DNA from: Ophiostoma sp. CBS 140.51
Lineage: Eukaryota; Ascomycota; Sordariomycetes; Ophiostomatales; Ophiostomataceae
Length of the DNA stretch: 64,000 nucleotides
Reading direction: 5' to 3'
Assembly: GCA_029298735.1 (NCBI GenBank)
Contig: JANSLP010000010.1
Coordinates: 186,001-250,000 of the forward strand
The position numbers and the translations under genes are program-made. The notes under the pieces were generated by a model. The model was given only the letters and a program-made list of their open reading frames with translations, was not told the DNA's origin and made no database searches. Below are positions 12,315-25,600 of the stretch, piece after piece (position 1 is the first letter of the stretch; every line of letters starts with the position of its first letter).

Positions 12315-14711
12315 ACCTGCATGTCTTTGTTTGCAAGTGTTGCATATGCACTTACTGTATGTTCTGGTCTGTTTGCGGTCTCCCGTCGACACGGACAAGA
12401 CCAGGAACTGGAACTGGGACTGGGACTGGGGCTGCAACTGCGAGAGGACGATGCGTGGTTCACAAGATCTGTGTGAAACACAAAGACGACAGACGACAGA
12501 CGATAGGCAGCAAGGAGAGACTATGTATTAGTAGTTGTTAGGAAAAGAAAAGAGGCGGAGAGGTGTAGAGGTGGACATATCCTCAAACAGCAACTCGGAT
12601 AGACGAAAAGACAAAAGAAGTAACAACAGCGAGAGAAAAGGCGTCAACGGTAAGCCTGGACCGTGTGGACGCCAACAAAATATGGTGGCTTGCTGTCAAG
12701 GGAGAGGACTGCAATGAGGTTATTTTTCTTGCATCTTCAATATTATACAAATAACCGCAAACGGCACTCGTCAATGGAAACGTCGGAAGGCCAGCCCGGG
12801 CAGCCAACACAAGACCGAAAGCAAGGGCAGGCTGCAAGGGCAGGGACAGCCTTATGTTCTCTTACACTTGCCCTCTCTGTATTTCCTACGTGGCATTGTT
12901 TGGCTGTGGCTTCGGTCGTAGAGCTCTGAACAGGCCCTCTTCATAATCGGCTTGCTTTACAGCTTGAAAAGTAACCTTATCTCTAATACGAATTGCACTG
13001 AAAAGTGTTAGAAAGGCTCACCTCTTTTCATGTGGCGGGGCTGAGACGGCACACAGAGGCGTTGGCAATGTTGTCAACGCTGGCAGCCTTGGGCTGGCCG
13101 AAGGAAAAGATGGTGGACGGAAGGCTGCAGTAGAGGCCGACACGCCGAGTGGTTGTCCGCAATATTGCATTTATTTTAGGTAAAAATCAAGCGAAGAGAG
13201 GTTGAAGAAGACAAATGGAAGGGCAAAAGAAATTAAAACGACGTTAAAAAGAGATGAGAACAATAGAATGATATTTCACATCTTGATTTTCTCTTCTTTT
13301 CATCTCCCGCGCTTACGAGTAATATGGATTGCAGCTGAATCTGAATGGAGATATAAGTGAGGGGATCAAAGGTCAATGGTCACAGGGAAAGGGCAGACGG
13401 AAAGGTGGGCAACACCAAAAAAAATGTAGTGTAACCACTCTCCCCTTCTCTTCTCCATCTGGCTACATTTTGTTCAGTTCTCTCTTGTCATTTGCTCACT
13501 TCTTTCTTGGGTCCATCTCAGCCAACATATTGTGCACATTGTGGCGCACCAACAGATCTCGTAATGACAGGAGAGAGTGATAAGAGGCTGAGAGGTTGTA
13601 AAGCTCGTGAGTTGCAACCCTGTGTTTGAAAAAAGAAAAAAAAAAGTGACTTTCTAGTTCAGGGTTTCAATCCTGACCTACCATTGTCTCTTTTATTTTG
13701 TAGTCTTTAGTTTTCCAAATTTTCCAAACGCGACATATACTTTGACCTAAACACGGACAGGTTCTTTAACAAAGCATCTGATAATGTTGTGATAAAATCA
13801 AGTTATTTTTTGGTTTCCCCTCATTTCATTATCAAAGCATTCATCCAACAGTAGCAGATCTCCTCTTTCCCATTTCTAGTCGCATCTTCACAACGCCCTT
13901 CTTTTCTTTCCCCTCTTCTCAACTCTTTTCCTGTTTTAATTATTCGCCACCACCTTTGTCGTCAAGGTGAACAATCAAAGACAGTTGCAACGGCCGGGTG
14001 TGCCGCACACCGACAAAAGTAACAGACACGAGACCGCCAAATAAGACAGGTAAGGTAAAGATGTAAGCATATCCAGTGACGAGCTTGTGGAGATACATCA
14101 CTGAAAACAGCTCGGCTGGCCAGCAAACAGGCGGTCAGAAGACACAAGAGACGGAAAGACAGGAACCCACTGCCCCAAGACTGCACCAAGACGGCCCCAA
14201 GACGATCGCCTTTTTTTGTGCGACGATACTGTTTCATACGTCGTTTGTTTCTTTTTGGATGTATTTCGGTGGTGGAAAAGTTCACTGCCAAAGACCAGAA
14301 GACAGACGACCAGCTCTCCATACAACCCCCAAACACGACATGTCGTGGCACAACATATCCATTCTCCCCTCTCTTCGTCTTTCCTCTTTCTTTCTTTTCT
14401 CTCTTTTCCTTCATTCGCCCCTTTGCTTTCGGGATACACTTTCGGGACAGATTCCTTTCGCACAATGTCCACAAACACAAAGTGTCTTTTCTTTTAGTCC
14501 ATCCTCCAGTCGGCATCGACTCTCCCCTTTCTGCATTTCATTGTCATTTTATTCCATCGTCACCGACACGTCACACACTCGAGTGACAGCCATCGTGTCC
14601 TCCACAGTGTCATCTTGTATGTCTTGTTCTTGTGCATGTGTCTTTTTGTCACATCTATTGTCTCCTCTTTTTGTGTCGCTCGTCGCCTTCCTCTTGTCTT
14701 TCATTGCGTGC

Positions 14712-14738
14712 CTCGTCTGTCTCGTCTGTCTCGTCTGT
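14712..14738. repeat. Tandem repeat, 3 x CTCGTCTGT
   Basis: Three perfect 9-bp copies of CTCGTCTGT lie back to back in a pyrimidine-rich stretch. No gene is associated. Confidence 0.9.
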
Positions 14739-15641
14739 CTTGAGCCTATCTCCACAAGAAGCCACACTTGACGTTTGGCAAGTCGCTGGTCTGTCTTTTG
14801 ATGTATCTTTGAATCTGCCATTCTGTCTGTCTTTGAGAATTGACAGAAACAGATCTCACATCGGGCTGTGCTTGCTGTCTATTGTATTCTTCCCGCTGTC
14901 ATATCAGCCATGCCCCATTCGAGAAAATTGTGATGGAGCTGTAGACAAAACTGTTGTAATGACACGGAATCTCCCGTTCATTTCTATTGACTTCCATTAT
15001 CCTATTCCGTCCTGTACGGGGCATTGTCGGAAGCGACGACCTGTTAGAGACGACAAAAACGACTTGTGAGAATAGACGGCTACCTGCGTTCTGTTGGTTT
15101 GTTCAGCTGCTGTTGGTGACAAACCTTTACCGCTTCTTCTCACCCCTTCCGTCGCTTCAGCTTCACGGAAGCATGCATAATATTCATCGTTTGATTGAGC
15201 AACAAAAAACGTAAACATTGTGCCTTTCTCGTATCTATTGTCGTAGTTGTCGCTTTTACAGCCAACAGTCACGACGCTAATCCCATTGTGCTCTATTCTT
15301 TTCCTCATCTACCTCTGTATTGCCTATTCCTTGTCGGCTGGCTCTTCTTGTTCCCGTTCTTTCGGACCTTTCCTAACTTTTCTTCTCTCTTTCTTTCAGC
15401 TACTCAGGCTGTCAACGCCACCAAACTCGAGGCTGTCCAGGGGATGTGTCCAGGCCGGACCAGATATCTTGCCTGCCATTCGCTTCTGCATAACAACACC
15501 CCCGGTATGCCTTGCACACACACATCCGGGTGCCCTTCTTGCACCTCTTGGCCCTTACTTCGTACTTCACACCCCGTCGACCATAGACACGCCCCGTCTG
15601 CACGTCGTAACTGCATGGTGATATTTGCTTTCTTGCTTTCC

Positions 15642-15669
15642 TGCATTCTTGCATTCTTGCATTCTTGCA
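15642..15669. repeat. Tandem repeat, 3.5 x TGCATTCT
   Basis: Three perfect 8-bp units of TGCATTCT are followed by a partial fourth (TGCA). They lie in intergenic sequence upstream of nothing I can identify. Confidence 0.9.
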
Positions 15670-16318
15670 CTTTCTCTTCCCGTCTGTTTGTCGCACGGCA
15701 GCGGGAGCGGAAATGATAGGCAATGGCAAAGGAAAGGAGTTGCAAAGAAGGATATGTCATTCTTTTAGTTGTGTTTACTCCTTTATTCGCATCTTCGTAG
15801 AGTCACTGTCACAGACAGATGTCGGTGAACATGTCCGACATGGACACTCGACTGAAGGACGACATGTGTGCAGCTGGCCGTCATCCCATCTCTTGCCATC
15901 TGCCACGGGTGGTTGACTGTACGAAAAGTTCATCAAGGCAAGATTGATTGAGTGATTTCGGTGTAAATTTCATGTATCAAGAAAAGATGAGTATCAAAAA
16001 ACAACAAAGAAGTAGAAAATATGACTCCGCCATCATCCTTGCTTGACAAACGCTCCACCAAAACAAAACGGCAAACTGTACGATTGTACGTCGTAAAGTA
16101 ATGCAAACCGTAAAAGTCAACAGTGAGCCGCCAACTCCCTCTCGTGTCGTGTGTCCTTCACCCATCCCCGCACTCCGTAAAAGCAAAGTCAACAAGAAAA
16201 CAAAAAGTGGCAAAAAGTCAAAAAAATCGCCAACGCTGGCTCACCCCCCTACCGAGTCCAGCCTAGTATCTCCATCGTCCTCCTTCCTATCAGAATGATT
16301 CGATCCACCGCCGTGACT

Positions 16319-17984
16319 CTACGTAGTGTAGAGGAAATCCGGCCGCCGGTCACCCAGCATGTCAATCTCGGCCGGGTTGAGCCCTTGCACCCAGTGGTCA
16401 CGGTCACCACGCTTGCGGCGTGCGTTCTCGCGGCGCAGCAGCAGTGTCATGAGCAGCGAGCCGCCAAACAAGAAGACCACCATGTAGCCCATGACGACGC
16501 CGTGTCCGACAAAGTAGCGCGGGGCGGCAAAGTAAATGTTGGACGACACGATGCCATTCAGGTTGCCCCAGCCAATGACAAAGCCGAGCACGACACCACG
16601 CTTGTAAACACCCTCCGCATTGTTGGCAACCCATGTGATGGTGTTGGCGATGCACGGGTAAATACCGAGCGCGGCCAAAAAGGTACCGGCGTACTGTACA
16701 CCGGGGCGCGCCGAGCCGATGAGCATGCTGAAACCGATGATACCTAGTAACGAAGTGCAAATGTTGCAGAGGCCGCGCTGGCGCGTGCGGTCAGCCACAT
16801 AACCAATGGCGATGGTCAGGATAGCGGCGGCGGCGTAGGGGGGGACGGACATGAGCTGACTGTGCACAACAGAGCCGCCCCAACCCAGATTGGCAATGAT
16901 GGATGGCAAAAACAGCGAAAAGGCATACAGCGGCATGTCGCAGCCCATGTAGATGGCCATGCCGAGCCACATCTTCCAGTCCTTGAGGGCGGCCATCAAG
17001 TACGACGAACGGAACTCCTCGTGCTCGGCCGACGACTGCTGGTCGAGCTTGAGGCGGCGAATGACGCGGACACGGTCGTCGGGCGACAGGAAACGGGCCT
17101 CGTCGGGAAAATCGTGGACCATGAAGAAGGAGACAACGCCCAGAGCCATGGTGAGCGCGCCCTCAATAATGAAAATCCATTGCCAGCCGGCATAGCCACG
17201 CTTGTCATCCAGCAGACCAATGGCCGCGGCCAGCAGACCACCAAAGGAGCCCGAGACGGCAGCGGCCGAGAAGAAGATGGCGGCGCGTATGCCAAACTCG
17301 GAGCGCTTGTACCAGCAGGAAAGATAGTAGTTAATGCCGGGGAAGAGGCCGGCCTCGCACAGACCCAGGAACCAGCGAGCCGCGAGCAGGCCGCTGTAGT
17401 TTGTCACAAAGCCCATGCCAAGCATGCTAGCACCCCAGGTGACTATGATGATGGGGATAAAGATGGAGGGCCGGAGGCGCTTCAGCAGAATGTTGGTGAG
17501 GGGCTCAAAGACCGAGTACGAGATAAAAAAGATGGTCAAAGTCATGTTGAACTGGGGTGTCGATAGGTCCAGGTCGGTGGCTAGATGGGCGATTTTGGCA
17601 TTGCCGATGTTCGTCCGGTCCAAGAAGGCCATGAGATACAAAAGACAGAGCTAGAGGGGTGGAGGGTGGGTCAGTATTGGCATTTTGGTGCTGTCTTTGG
17701 ATGTTTGGGGATGTCAAAAATGGGATTTTTGGGGGTCTCAGACTCAACTCACCCATGGGATCAGGATAAAATCCAGGCGCAGAATCAGTTTGCGGTCCTG
17801 TGACGGTTAGTATCATATGATTGAGCTTGTTCTTGTTGGTGTCAATCTTCCGAAAACGATGGGAACTCACGATAGCTTCCCGCTCGGCATCGCTCAGATG
17901 TGCGTCCGGGTCCGGAGGCAGACCAGGGATGGAGGAGATCGTGTCGGCCACGGGCACGCCGTGGGCTTTTTCGTCGTCGCTCAT
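16319..17984 (-). CDS. MFS transporter, anion:cation symporter (Dal5-like) family
   Basis: Three exons, 17984-17871, 17797-17753 and 17650-16319, with introns of 73 and 102 nt (both donors GTGAGT), join to 496 residues. The short middle exon encodes the start of helix 1 (DRKLILRLDFILIPW). Exon 3 opens with LCLLYLMAFLDRTNIGNA, the sequence typical of this family. About twelve hydrophobic helices follow, with a long cytoplasmic loop in the middle (near FLSPDDRVRVIRRL) and a C-terminus close to the usual family ending (EIDMLGDRRPDFLYT). Relatives import allantoate, nicotinate, pantothenate, biotin precursors and other organic anions; the substrate cannot be told from sequence. It should sit in the plasma membrane. 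Alternative starts would lose the first helix. Confidence 0.93.
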
Positions 17985-20900
17985 GGTGATGGTTGAGCTG
18001 TGAGGAGGTGTATGTTGGTGTGGTGCTGGTCGTTTGGTAGAAAAGATGGCTTGTGAAGAAAGGAAGACGGGGAGGAAGAGAAGTTGGAGATGGAGATGTT
18101 TTGAGGAGGAATGAGAAGGGAAAGAGAAGGAAAGAGGCGGTGGTGAAGTGAGGGGGAGAAAGAGTCAAGTAGCTTCGGTCAATGACGTTCGCAGTTGCCC
18201 TTTTTGACTTTTTGACTTTTTTGTTGCTATTGTCCAGTAATGGCAACCACGCGACCAGAAACAGGGAATGGTGTTTGTCTGGCCGTGGGATGCTCCTTCC
18301 CTCGTGGGTTTTTGTATCTTCAGGAGGCAGGACCAAAGTCTTGGCTCGACCGGTCACTCCTTCTGCTTTGAACTTTTTTCTGGAAGTTGCTGTCCTGGTC
18401 GTTCCTTCCGTATCTGGAGCAGGTCTCGATACAACGACTGAACGAGCAACAGCACACGCGTCCAGAAAAAAAAAAGAAAAAACCGGGCCGACCAGTGGTG
18501 CAGGCAAGCGCACCTCGAAGCGCAAGTTAGGCTGGTAGGGTTGAGTGTAAGTCGGAGGGGACGACCAAAAGGGAAAGTCGGGGTGGGACTAGTGCCAACG
18601 AGGACGGACTGGGCTGTGGGGGAAGAAGCGGCGGAGGAAGGAGCAGGAGAGGCGGAGGAAAGAATGGTCAGGAAGGAAGCGAATGAGAAGAAGGCGAATA
18701 GAAGAGAATAAAAAAGCGAAATGAACAACAGCAGCCACCAACAAGCAGGACAAGAAAAGGAGCAGAAAATAAATGGGGAAAATGCGAGAATGCTAGGATG
18801 GGCGGAGGGCAGAGCGGAAAAAAAGAAAAGAAGAAGAAATAAAGAGGAGAAAATAAAGGCAGGGCTAAAATTATCTGATGAGGAGAAAGGAGTGTGGAGA
18901 AGAGTGAAGAGTGAAAACGACTCCGTAGGATGCAATTCGAGGGAGTCCGAATGCGGAGAAGTTTTTTGTGATTGTTGTGAATGGTCAAAGGATTTGAGAA
19001 GGAAAAAGCAACAAAAGAAATGAGGGAAAAAAGAAGCGCCAGCAAGAAAAAGCGAGGATAGCCGTGATAATAAACCGAATGGGCTAGAATGGGAAACAAC
19101 AAAAAGTCTCGCCAAAATGTGGGGAGCGAGCAAAGAGAAATGGGGACGGGGACGCACGACCGTAATTGATCAGCGGCGGGTTGGTTCAGAAGATACCGGT
19201 GATGTGAGCAGATGAGGAGCAGATGAGCAGATGAGCAGACGGTTGGACCTGTGATGGGGCACGTTCTGGCCCTTGCGTATGAGCTTGTTGGTTGTCCCGC
19301 TCCGGAGATGGGGCCAGTGGATGATCGGCAGTCGTGTTGCGGGGAGGTCGAGCAGTCGAGAGAGCCAGAGCCAGGTTCGTTGAAGGGGGAAGGCGACAGA
19401 GCTCGGAAGTGCGGGCGACACGAACAGCGCGAGGGAATTAGCTGTCCGGGGTGAGTGAAGTGACGACTTTGGTGAAGATGGAGGATGAACAAGGTGCTGA
19501 GTGAATGGGATGGGATCAAGGAAGGAGTCTTCCTTCTAGCTTGTGATGGATGCTTCTTTTCTTTCCTTTTTTGTCGGGCTTCGATCTTTACTTTGCCTTC
19601 CTTTTTCGTCCTCTTTTCGTCCAAGATTTCCGTTCTTTGATCGTTCCGTTCTTCTTTCTTTTCGTGTCGATTTCGTGTGGTTGACCCCTGCACCGGCCGA
19701 TTTCCGTTTTCCGTTTTCGCTTTTCGCAGACAGGCAGGTACTTTTGTTCTTCACCGTCTCCTTTTTTCTTTCAGTGTTCTACCCAGAATCTCAGAACGCC
19801 TCTTTTCTTTTTCAATACCACCCACCCAACCCAACTTGCAGCTTTAATTTGTATTTTTATCTTCTCTCCTCTCAGCTCGGCACGCATGAAAGAAAACGCA
19901 GGGGAGCCGGAGACAAATGGACGGGTGAGGGGAAAGCGGCAGAGAATGAAGGAAAGTGCAGAGTGTGATAATAGGCTCAGAGATTGCTGACGTGATGTTG
20001 TTTCGTCCGATGGATCGTGGGAGCGTGGGTGACGTCCGTCGTCCGTTGTCCGTCGTTGGTTACTTGCTCTTACGTCTGCCGTCTGATGGCTGCACCGTCC
20101 GTTTGTACCGGAGGTAGGATGTAGGATGCAGATACAACTGGCTGTAACTGTTGCAGCCACGTGAATGGTCCGGGCAAGAGGAGCAGTCAGGGTGAGAGCA
20201 GCTCGTGAAAGGTAAGCGAAGTTGTGGGAAGAATAAAAGAGAAGAAAAGAAAACAGACAACGTCGCAGTGCAGATGTGTATGGAGATGCTGTGTGGAGAT
20301 GTGTGAGAAAGGAGCCACTCAGAAAGAAGCAGTTGGAGACTGGGCGACGGGAAAGGCGCCGCAAAGATCACAGTAGCCTTCGTTGTGGGACCGACTCGAC
20401 AGCGACAGCGACAGGGAAATCAAAAGCCGAAACGACAACCATGCAAACGGACGGTCGACGTATCGGCTGGCGACGGAGATGGGCTCAGTATTTGGCGAGC
20501 TGAAGGATGTTGGATGTTGGTGTGAAGTTGTTGTGTGAAGTTGAATTGTGTCAAGGGTTGACTGACGTGTGGTGTTGAATTTGAGTTCGAGTATGAATCT
20601 CGGAGCGCATTGCTGTTATCCCCGGTCGATATTCACATCCGCTCGGACGTTTTGAAAGACTGTTCTCCTTTTTTCCTTCTTATATTGTTTGCATTCGTAT
20701 TGTTGGGGATACGCTGCCGGGTCTGCTCCCCATGGCTGGACAGGGAGTGTTCAAGGGAAGGGTGTGGTTCTGTTTATTCACTCATCCGATGAGGGACAAG
20801 ATGAAGGACAAGAGAACTGGCTAAGAACGTGGGAGAGAATCCTTGCAGCGGGCGGGCGGATCATGGATATTGAATATTGGTCGACTGCGGGATGGGCAAA

Positions 20901-21590
20901 TTGGAGAAGACAGAGAAGCTGTTGGGGTCGAAGGTGGTCAAGCCTTGTCGTTATTTTCGTCTCTGTTCTTTGCTGCCGTGCCTGTTCTCCTCGGAGAGAT
21001 TCAACTCCAATTCAACCTTGTCGGGTTCGTGCCGGGCATGCACCCGCGTGGCTGGTCCAGGGTCGTTGAGCTGTGATAGAACTAAGGTAGTATTAGAACG
21101 AGTTGACAATGATGAAATGGAGAAAAGAGGAGACTAAGAGAGGAAAGTAAAAGAAAAGAAGAAAAAAAGGAAAGGAGAGAAGACCCGATGTTCGGAAGAG
21201 GATGCACGAAAAGGGTCAACATGCATGGCAGAAGGTGGCTTAAGCCAATAATGCAAATAAAGCAACCTCAAAGCAACATACTCACTTTCTGGGTCGTGGT
21301 ATCTATAGGTTTGGTAACGTCTTACCATGCAGTTGTCGTGCTTGTCGTGCTCGTCGTGGTTGTCGTCTCTCCTCGCGTATTCGTGCAGTCGTGCAGTCGT
21401 ATCGTGCGTGGTTGCGGAGGCTTTTTGTGTAGTCTGCCCTACCGGAGAAAGAGAGATCCAAAAGAAAAGGAGAAGGTGGCGGGACAATATAAGAAGAGGC
21501 GTGAGATGTGGGAGATTTTGGATGGAAGAAAAAAGAGGCGATGAAAACAAGCAACGAAGGGCCGAGAGAACAATGGAAGACTGAGAGAAT

Positions 21591-21621
21591 ACCAAGAAAG
21601 TTCCAAGAAAGTTCCAAGAAA
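21591..21621. repeat. Tandem TTCCAAGAAAG repeat
   Basis: Two to three copies of an 11-bp unit (TTCCAAGAAAG, the first preceded by ACCAAGAAAG) lie in a row inside a purine-rich tract. Confidence 0.8.
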
Positions 21622-22453
21622 ATGTGAGGATACCACGAGAAGAAAACAGAAGCAGGGAACGAGCAGAATGGAAAAGAGAGGTGCGGAAGCACAAGAAAAC
21701 ACCAGAGACAAAGAGCGAAAGACAAAAGACAACTAAGCAGAGAAACAGAGACAGTAGGCAAAATCAAAAACATGGCTACGTAAGAGTAGGAAATATACAA
21801 TCTACGGAGTACCTACTGTAGTATGAGCCCTTCTCCATAAAGGCCACAAGGCAAGACTTGAGCGGCTTTCTGTCTCTGTTTTTTATTTTCTCGTTCTGCC
21901 ACTCTGTAGATCTCACGTTCTGCGAGGTGTCTTAGTAGCGAGAGGGAGATAATCGAAAAGGGCGAAAAAGACGAAAAGGAGGTGAGCACAGAAAAGACAA
22001 AAAATACTAAGATAACAAGAGGCGCTCGCAGCCAAGAAGCGAGTATTCTTTTCATGCGTCCCCACATCTTCTCTTGTGGCTTCCGTTTTTCCGTCTTCCG
22101 TCAACCGTCAACCGTCCCCCGCTTCTTCTGTTCTGTTTTGTTCTTGTGCGCCTGTTTCCAAAGGCATCGTAAACCCCATTGCATCACCATCACAAACCAC
22201 AGACATATCACACACACATAACTGCGCCGGATCGTCTGGCATCGCCAGGCTGCCGAGAAGGATTCTGTGCGCAGTTTGTGTCTACAGAACAATGCATGTC
22301 TCGACAAAGTCCACATGGCAAGTGCAGGAGAGACTGAAAGGGAGACAGAAAGACAATGGTGGATGGAGGACCAAAGAACGACCGGAGACGAGCGACGACA
22401 GGAGACAAGACGGCCTTCCGTAGGGACACGACAGCTGCGTCAATCACACAGCA

Positions 22454-22498
22454 GACAGAAAGGACAGAAAGGACAGAAAAGACAGAGGACAGAAAAGA
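22454..22498. repeat. Tandem GACAGAAAG repeat
   Basis: Units of GACAGAAAG (9 bp) repeat about three times and then degrade into GACAGAG and GGACAGAAAAG. The tract is almost pure purine plus C at fixed spacing. Confidence 0.8.
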
Positions 22499-22597
22499 AA
22501 GAGAAGTGAAAAGCCCGCACGGCACGCATGCGCATGCTGTTGTGCATCATGCTACAGGGAGAGGTGCATACGGGTTCACAGGCGTGCTTCTGCTCAG

Positions 22598-22626
22598 GCG
22601 CACACAAGCGCACACAAGCGCACACA
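22598..22626. repeat. Tandem repeat, about 3 x GCGCACACAA
   Basis: Two perfect 10-bp units and a near-complete third. The alternating GCGCACACA pattern is purine-pyrimidine alternating sequence of the kind that can adopt Z-form DNA. Confidence 0.85.
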
Positions 22627-25600
22627 GATATACAGAGATGTACAGAGAGGGGTACAAGAGGACACAAGAGGATATAGGATGCATCCGCACCCGCATGGAA
22701 TGCATGGAAGGATGGAAGAAGGCCGCGGTGGGAGAGGAAGAAAGGTGGACAGGGACACGGCGGAGGAAGAGGACGGTCAGAACTCTGCAGTCTGCTGTGG
22801 ACTCTTTGGCGTGCATATGCAACACGCACCGGCCGGTGCTGTGACGGCCCTGCTGTATTGCCAAGAGCACGTTTTTGTCAGGGACGACAGCACGAGTATG
22901 GGGTTGACTGTCTCCAAAGAACATTGATGGGCATTGATTAAGAGCGTTGTCGATCACAGCCAATAGTTGCGCGGTTGTCAAGACAGACAAGAACGGATAG
23001 GAGAAGGACAAGAAAAGAGACGAAAGACGATAGGCGATAGACAAGAAGACTACAGCTGCTACACGGAGAAATGTGTTGACATCGCCTCATCCTTCTTTCT
23101 TGTCCAGTCTCCTCTTTTCTGGCTGTACACTTGTCTCGGCCGTGAAAGCCCTTCCCTTCTTCTGCCTCGCTCTCTCTTTTCGTCTTTTCGTCCTTCTACC
23201 CCTGGTATCGCCCCGTTCCCGGACTGAGCCGGCCTCGCCGTCATGCACACAATGTTTTTTTTCGTACTGTACCATCTGTGTGTATCTGTGTAATGTACGC
23301 AGTGTCACAGCCCAGAGAGTTTCTACGCCTCTTTACACAGTATCTTCTTTACCTTTCACTTCTCACTTTTTACTTTTTCCTGCCACGACTGAGACACTTG
23401 ATCAGAAACATTTGAGAAGGAAAAGAGACAGACAGAGGTGAAATGTGTGGCACAGAAGAGAGTACACAGAGCAACAGGAAAGAGAAGGGAAAGAAAAAAT
23501 CGAGCCATTTTGGGGAGAGGACAAGAGAAAACGAGCGAGGAGAACAAAAAAAGAGAGACATTGACGATGAATGGGGAAAGAGGCAAGACCAAAGTGGAAG
23601 CATGGCGCATATCCAAGAAGCCAAAGCAGCCATCTCAGAGCCCAAGAAGCATACGAGAGGATACACAGAGATTTGCGAGGTACGATGAGAGCGAAAAGAG
23701 GCGGGAAGAGACAGTATTGACGATGTAGACAATTCGATAGGAGAGGATCTATCTACGTCATATTAACGTCGAAATATCGTTTCCCTTTTTTCTTCTTACC
23801 CACGCCCGCCGCCCAGACTTGATTGGCCTTCGTTCGCCTCACCTCCACTCCTTTTCCCTTCTCCGTAGCTTACACCTTGCAGATCCCCACGGAGTTACGA
23901 TTCTTGGCCGGCGGAGGCTCTTTGGTTTCTTTTATTCTGACCACTCTTCTCGCATCCCTTTGCGCATTGGTCTTTCTTGGAGTCTCCTCTTTTTTGTTCT
24001 TTTCCGCTTCTTCGCGTCTTCTTTGATTTGTTGTCGTCTTTTTGGTTGTTTTTCTTTTTTTTTTATCCGGACAGCTTCCCCGCATGCCACTAAACTGTGA
24101 CGAGGATAGCTTCTCCTCATCGACGACAGGCCATCACTTTTGTTTCCTTTCCCTTCTTCATTAATGACCTGCTTCTTTAAGATAGATGCTTCCTTCAATG
24201 AGCTCTTTCTGTCTATTACTGATTTCCCTTTATCCTATATCGATCCTATATCGGACCAGGAGCTCTGTTTTATCTTGTTAGGTTGCAACTGTCACTCGGC
24301 TCAAGACGTCCTGTCAGGCCAAGCCGTGGAGCCGTTGTCAGTTCTCGGGTCAAGACGCTTTACATCGGATGTACCTCTTGTCTTTTGCTGGGATCCAGCA
24401 TCCCAGCAACATCAGCTGCGGCATTGTTTAGAAAATTGCAGACAATAACGTTATAGTAAAAAGGCTCAACAATGCAGCGTTGATATCGAAATATCACGCA
24501 TTTTATCAATTCCTATTACCGTCTTGCTTCTCATATGTCACTCCACCTTCCTTTTTGCGACGTACTCCGTAAGGTAACGCAAGATCGTTGTACGCGGTAA
24601 CGCGGTGACACGGCGACACGGCGAGGGTATGTCTGGGTAGAAAAGAGGATAAAAAAGAAAAGAAGATGGCTAGTATGAAAGAGACATGGACAAAAGACAA
24701 AAAAGACAAGAAATGCAATGCAAGACGAGAGACAGCATTAGTTTACGCCGTACTCCATGGGAGTTTCCACCATCTTTCCACATCTACCCACCCATCTATC
24801 CGCCATCGTTTCCACAGACTTGGTCTTAGTTTTTGACGCCCGCCGCCACCGATCCCGAGAAAATGATAGCCGAGAAAATGTGGTGATAGCCACGAAAGCC
24901 AAGAGTGATCTCCTGCTTGGCAGCGGCTGGTCCCATAGAGTGGAAGATGAATAAGAAGAAAACCATCACTTCACTGTCATGTCTTGCCGTCCTCTTGTCT
25001 TGGCCGGCTCGCGTGCTTCTAGATCCGCGTTCGCGAGGCTTGAGACTGTATCGGTCGGTCGATGAGGTCAACCGGATGTCTACAATGTACTTTGCTTAAA
25101 ACTATATTATCACATTTCCACTAGCAGCTGCATGCTGCACCTTCTCTTCTAGAGTGCAGTCTGCAAGATGGACGTTGCGCGATGATCGATTTCGATAATG
25201 TTCGATAATATCGTTCTCCAATATGGCCTGCCAACTGTTTGTCTCTCGGTTGACTCCCTTGCATTTATTACTACCGTCCTCGTCTATTGCTCGTTGACCA
25301 AGTCGGTCTTTCGGGTTCGGATATGCCACTGTCCAATGCTATCCATCTACTTACATCTTTTTCGATACCTTCTTGCGCCCAACGTCCCCACAAACAATGG
25401 ATGATGCCGCTTTCCGATGTCGGTGTCTATACTCGAGAATGTGGAAAGAAAACAATATGAATGAAAGAAACCAAGAAGGTTGACATCCGCATTGAATTAC
25501 CATCATATTCTCATGGCTGTCCACTGTTGTTGTACAGACAAGGACGCCAAGACGAAAAGGAGATGGCAAAGGAATAAAAGTAAAGACAAACACCAACAAT

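Larger units (their letters stand above)
11563..16318. other. Intergenic region between GPCR and MFS genes
   Basis: The first 700 bases are strongly purine-rich on the plus strand, so pyrimidine-rich on the GPCR coding strand, and probably contain its leader and promoter. At about 12.25 kb the strand bias flips within an imperfect inverted repeat (GGACAG and CTGTCT words). Further pyrimidine-rich plus-strand tracts lie at about 14.35-14.75 and 15.25-15.41 kb. Short tandem repeats are at 12291-12314, 14712-14738 and 15642-15669. The longest open frames (for example 14076-14771) are low-complexity Ser/Phe/Cys-rich translations of these tracts, and I do not accept them as genes. Confidence 0.45.

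Noticed and set aside
13590..13700. tRNA-like piece with GGTTTCAATCC resembling a B box, followed by T runs
   Set aside because: The T loop would have eight bases, no matching 5' acceptor strand (TGGTAGG) lies at the right distance, and no A box fits.
18354..19693. Overlapping minus-strand frames of 267 and 341 residues upstream of the MFS gene
   Set aside because: They are Phe/Ser/Leu-rich translations of a pyrimidine-rich strand and have no family motif or codon bias like the real genes; I read the tract as a leader or promoter.
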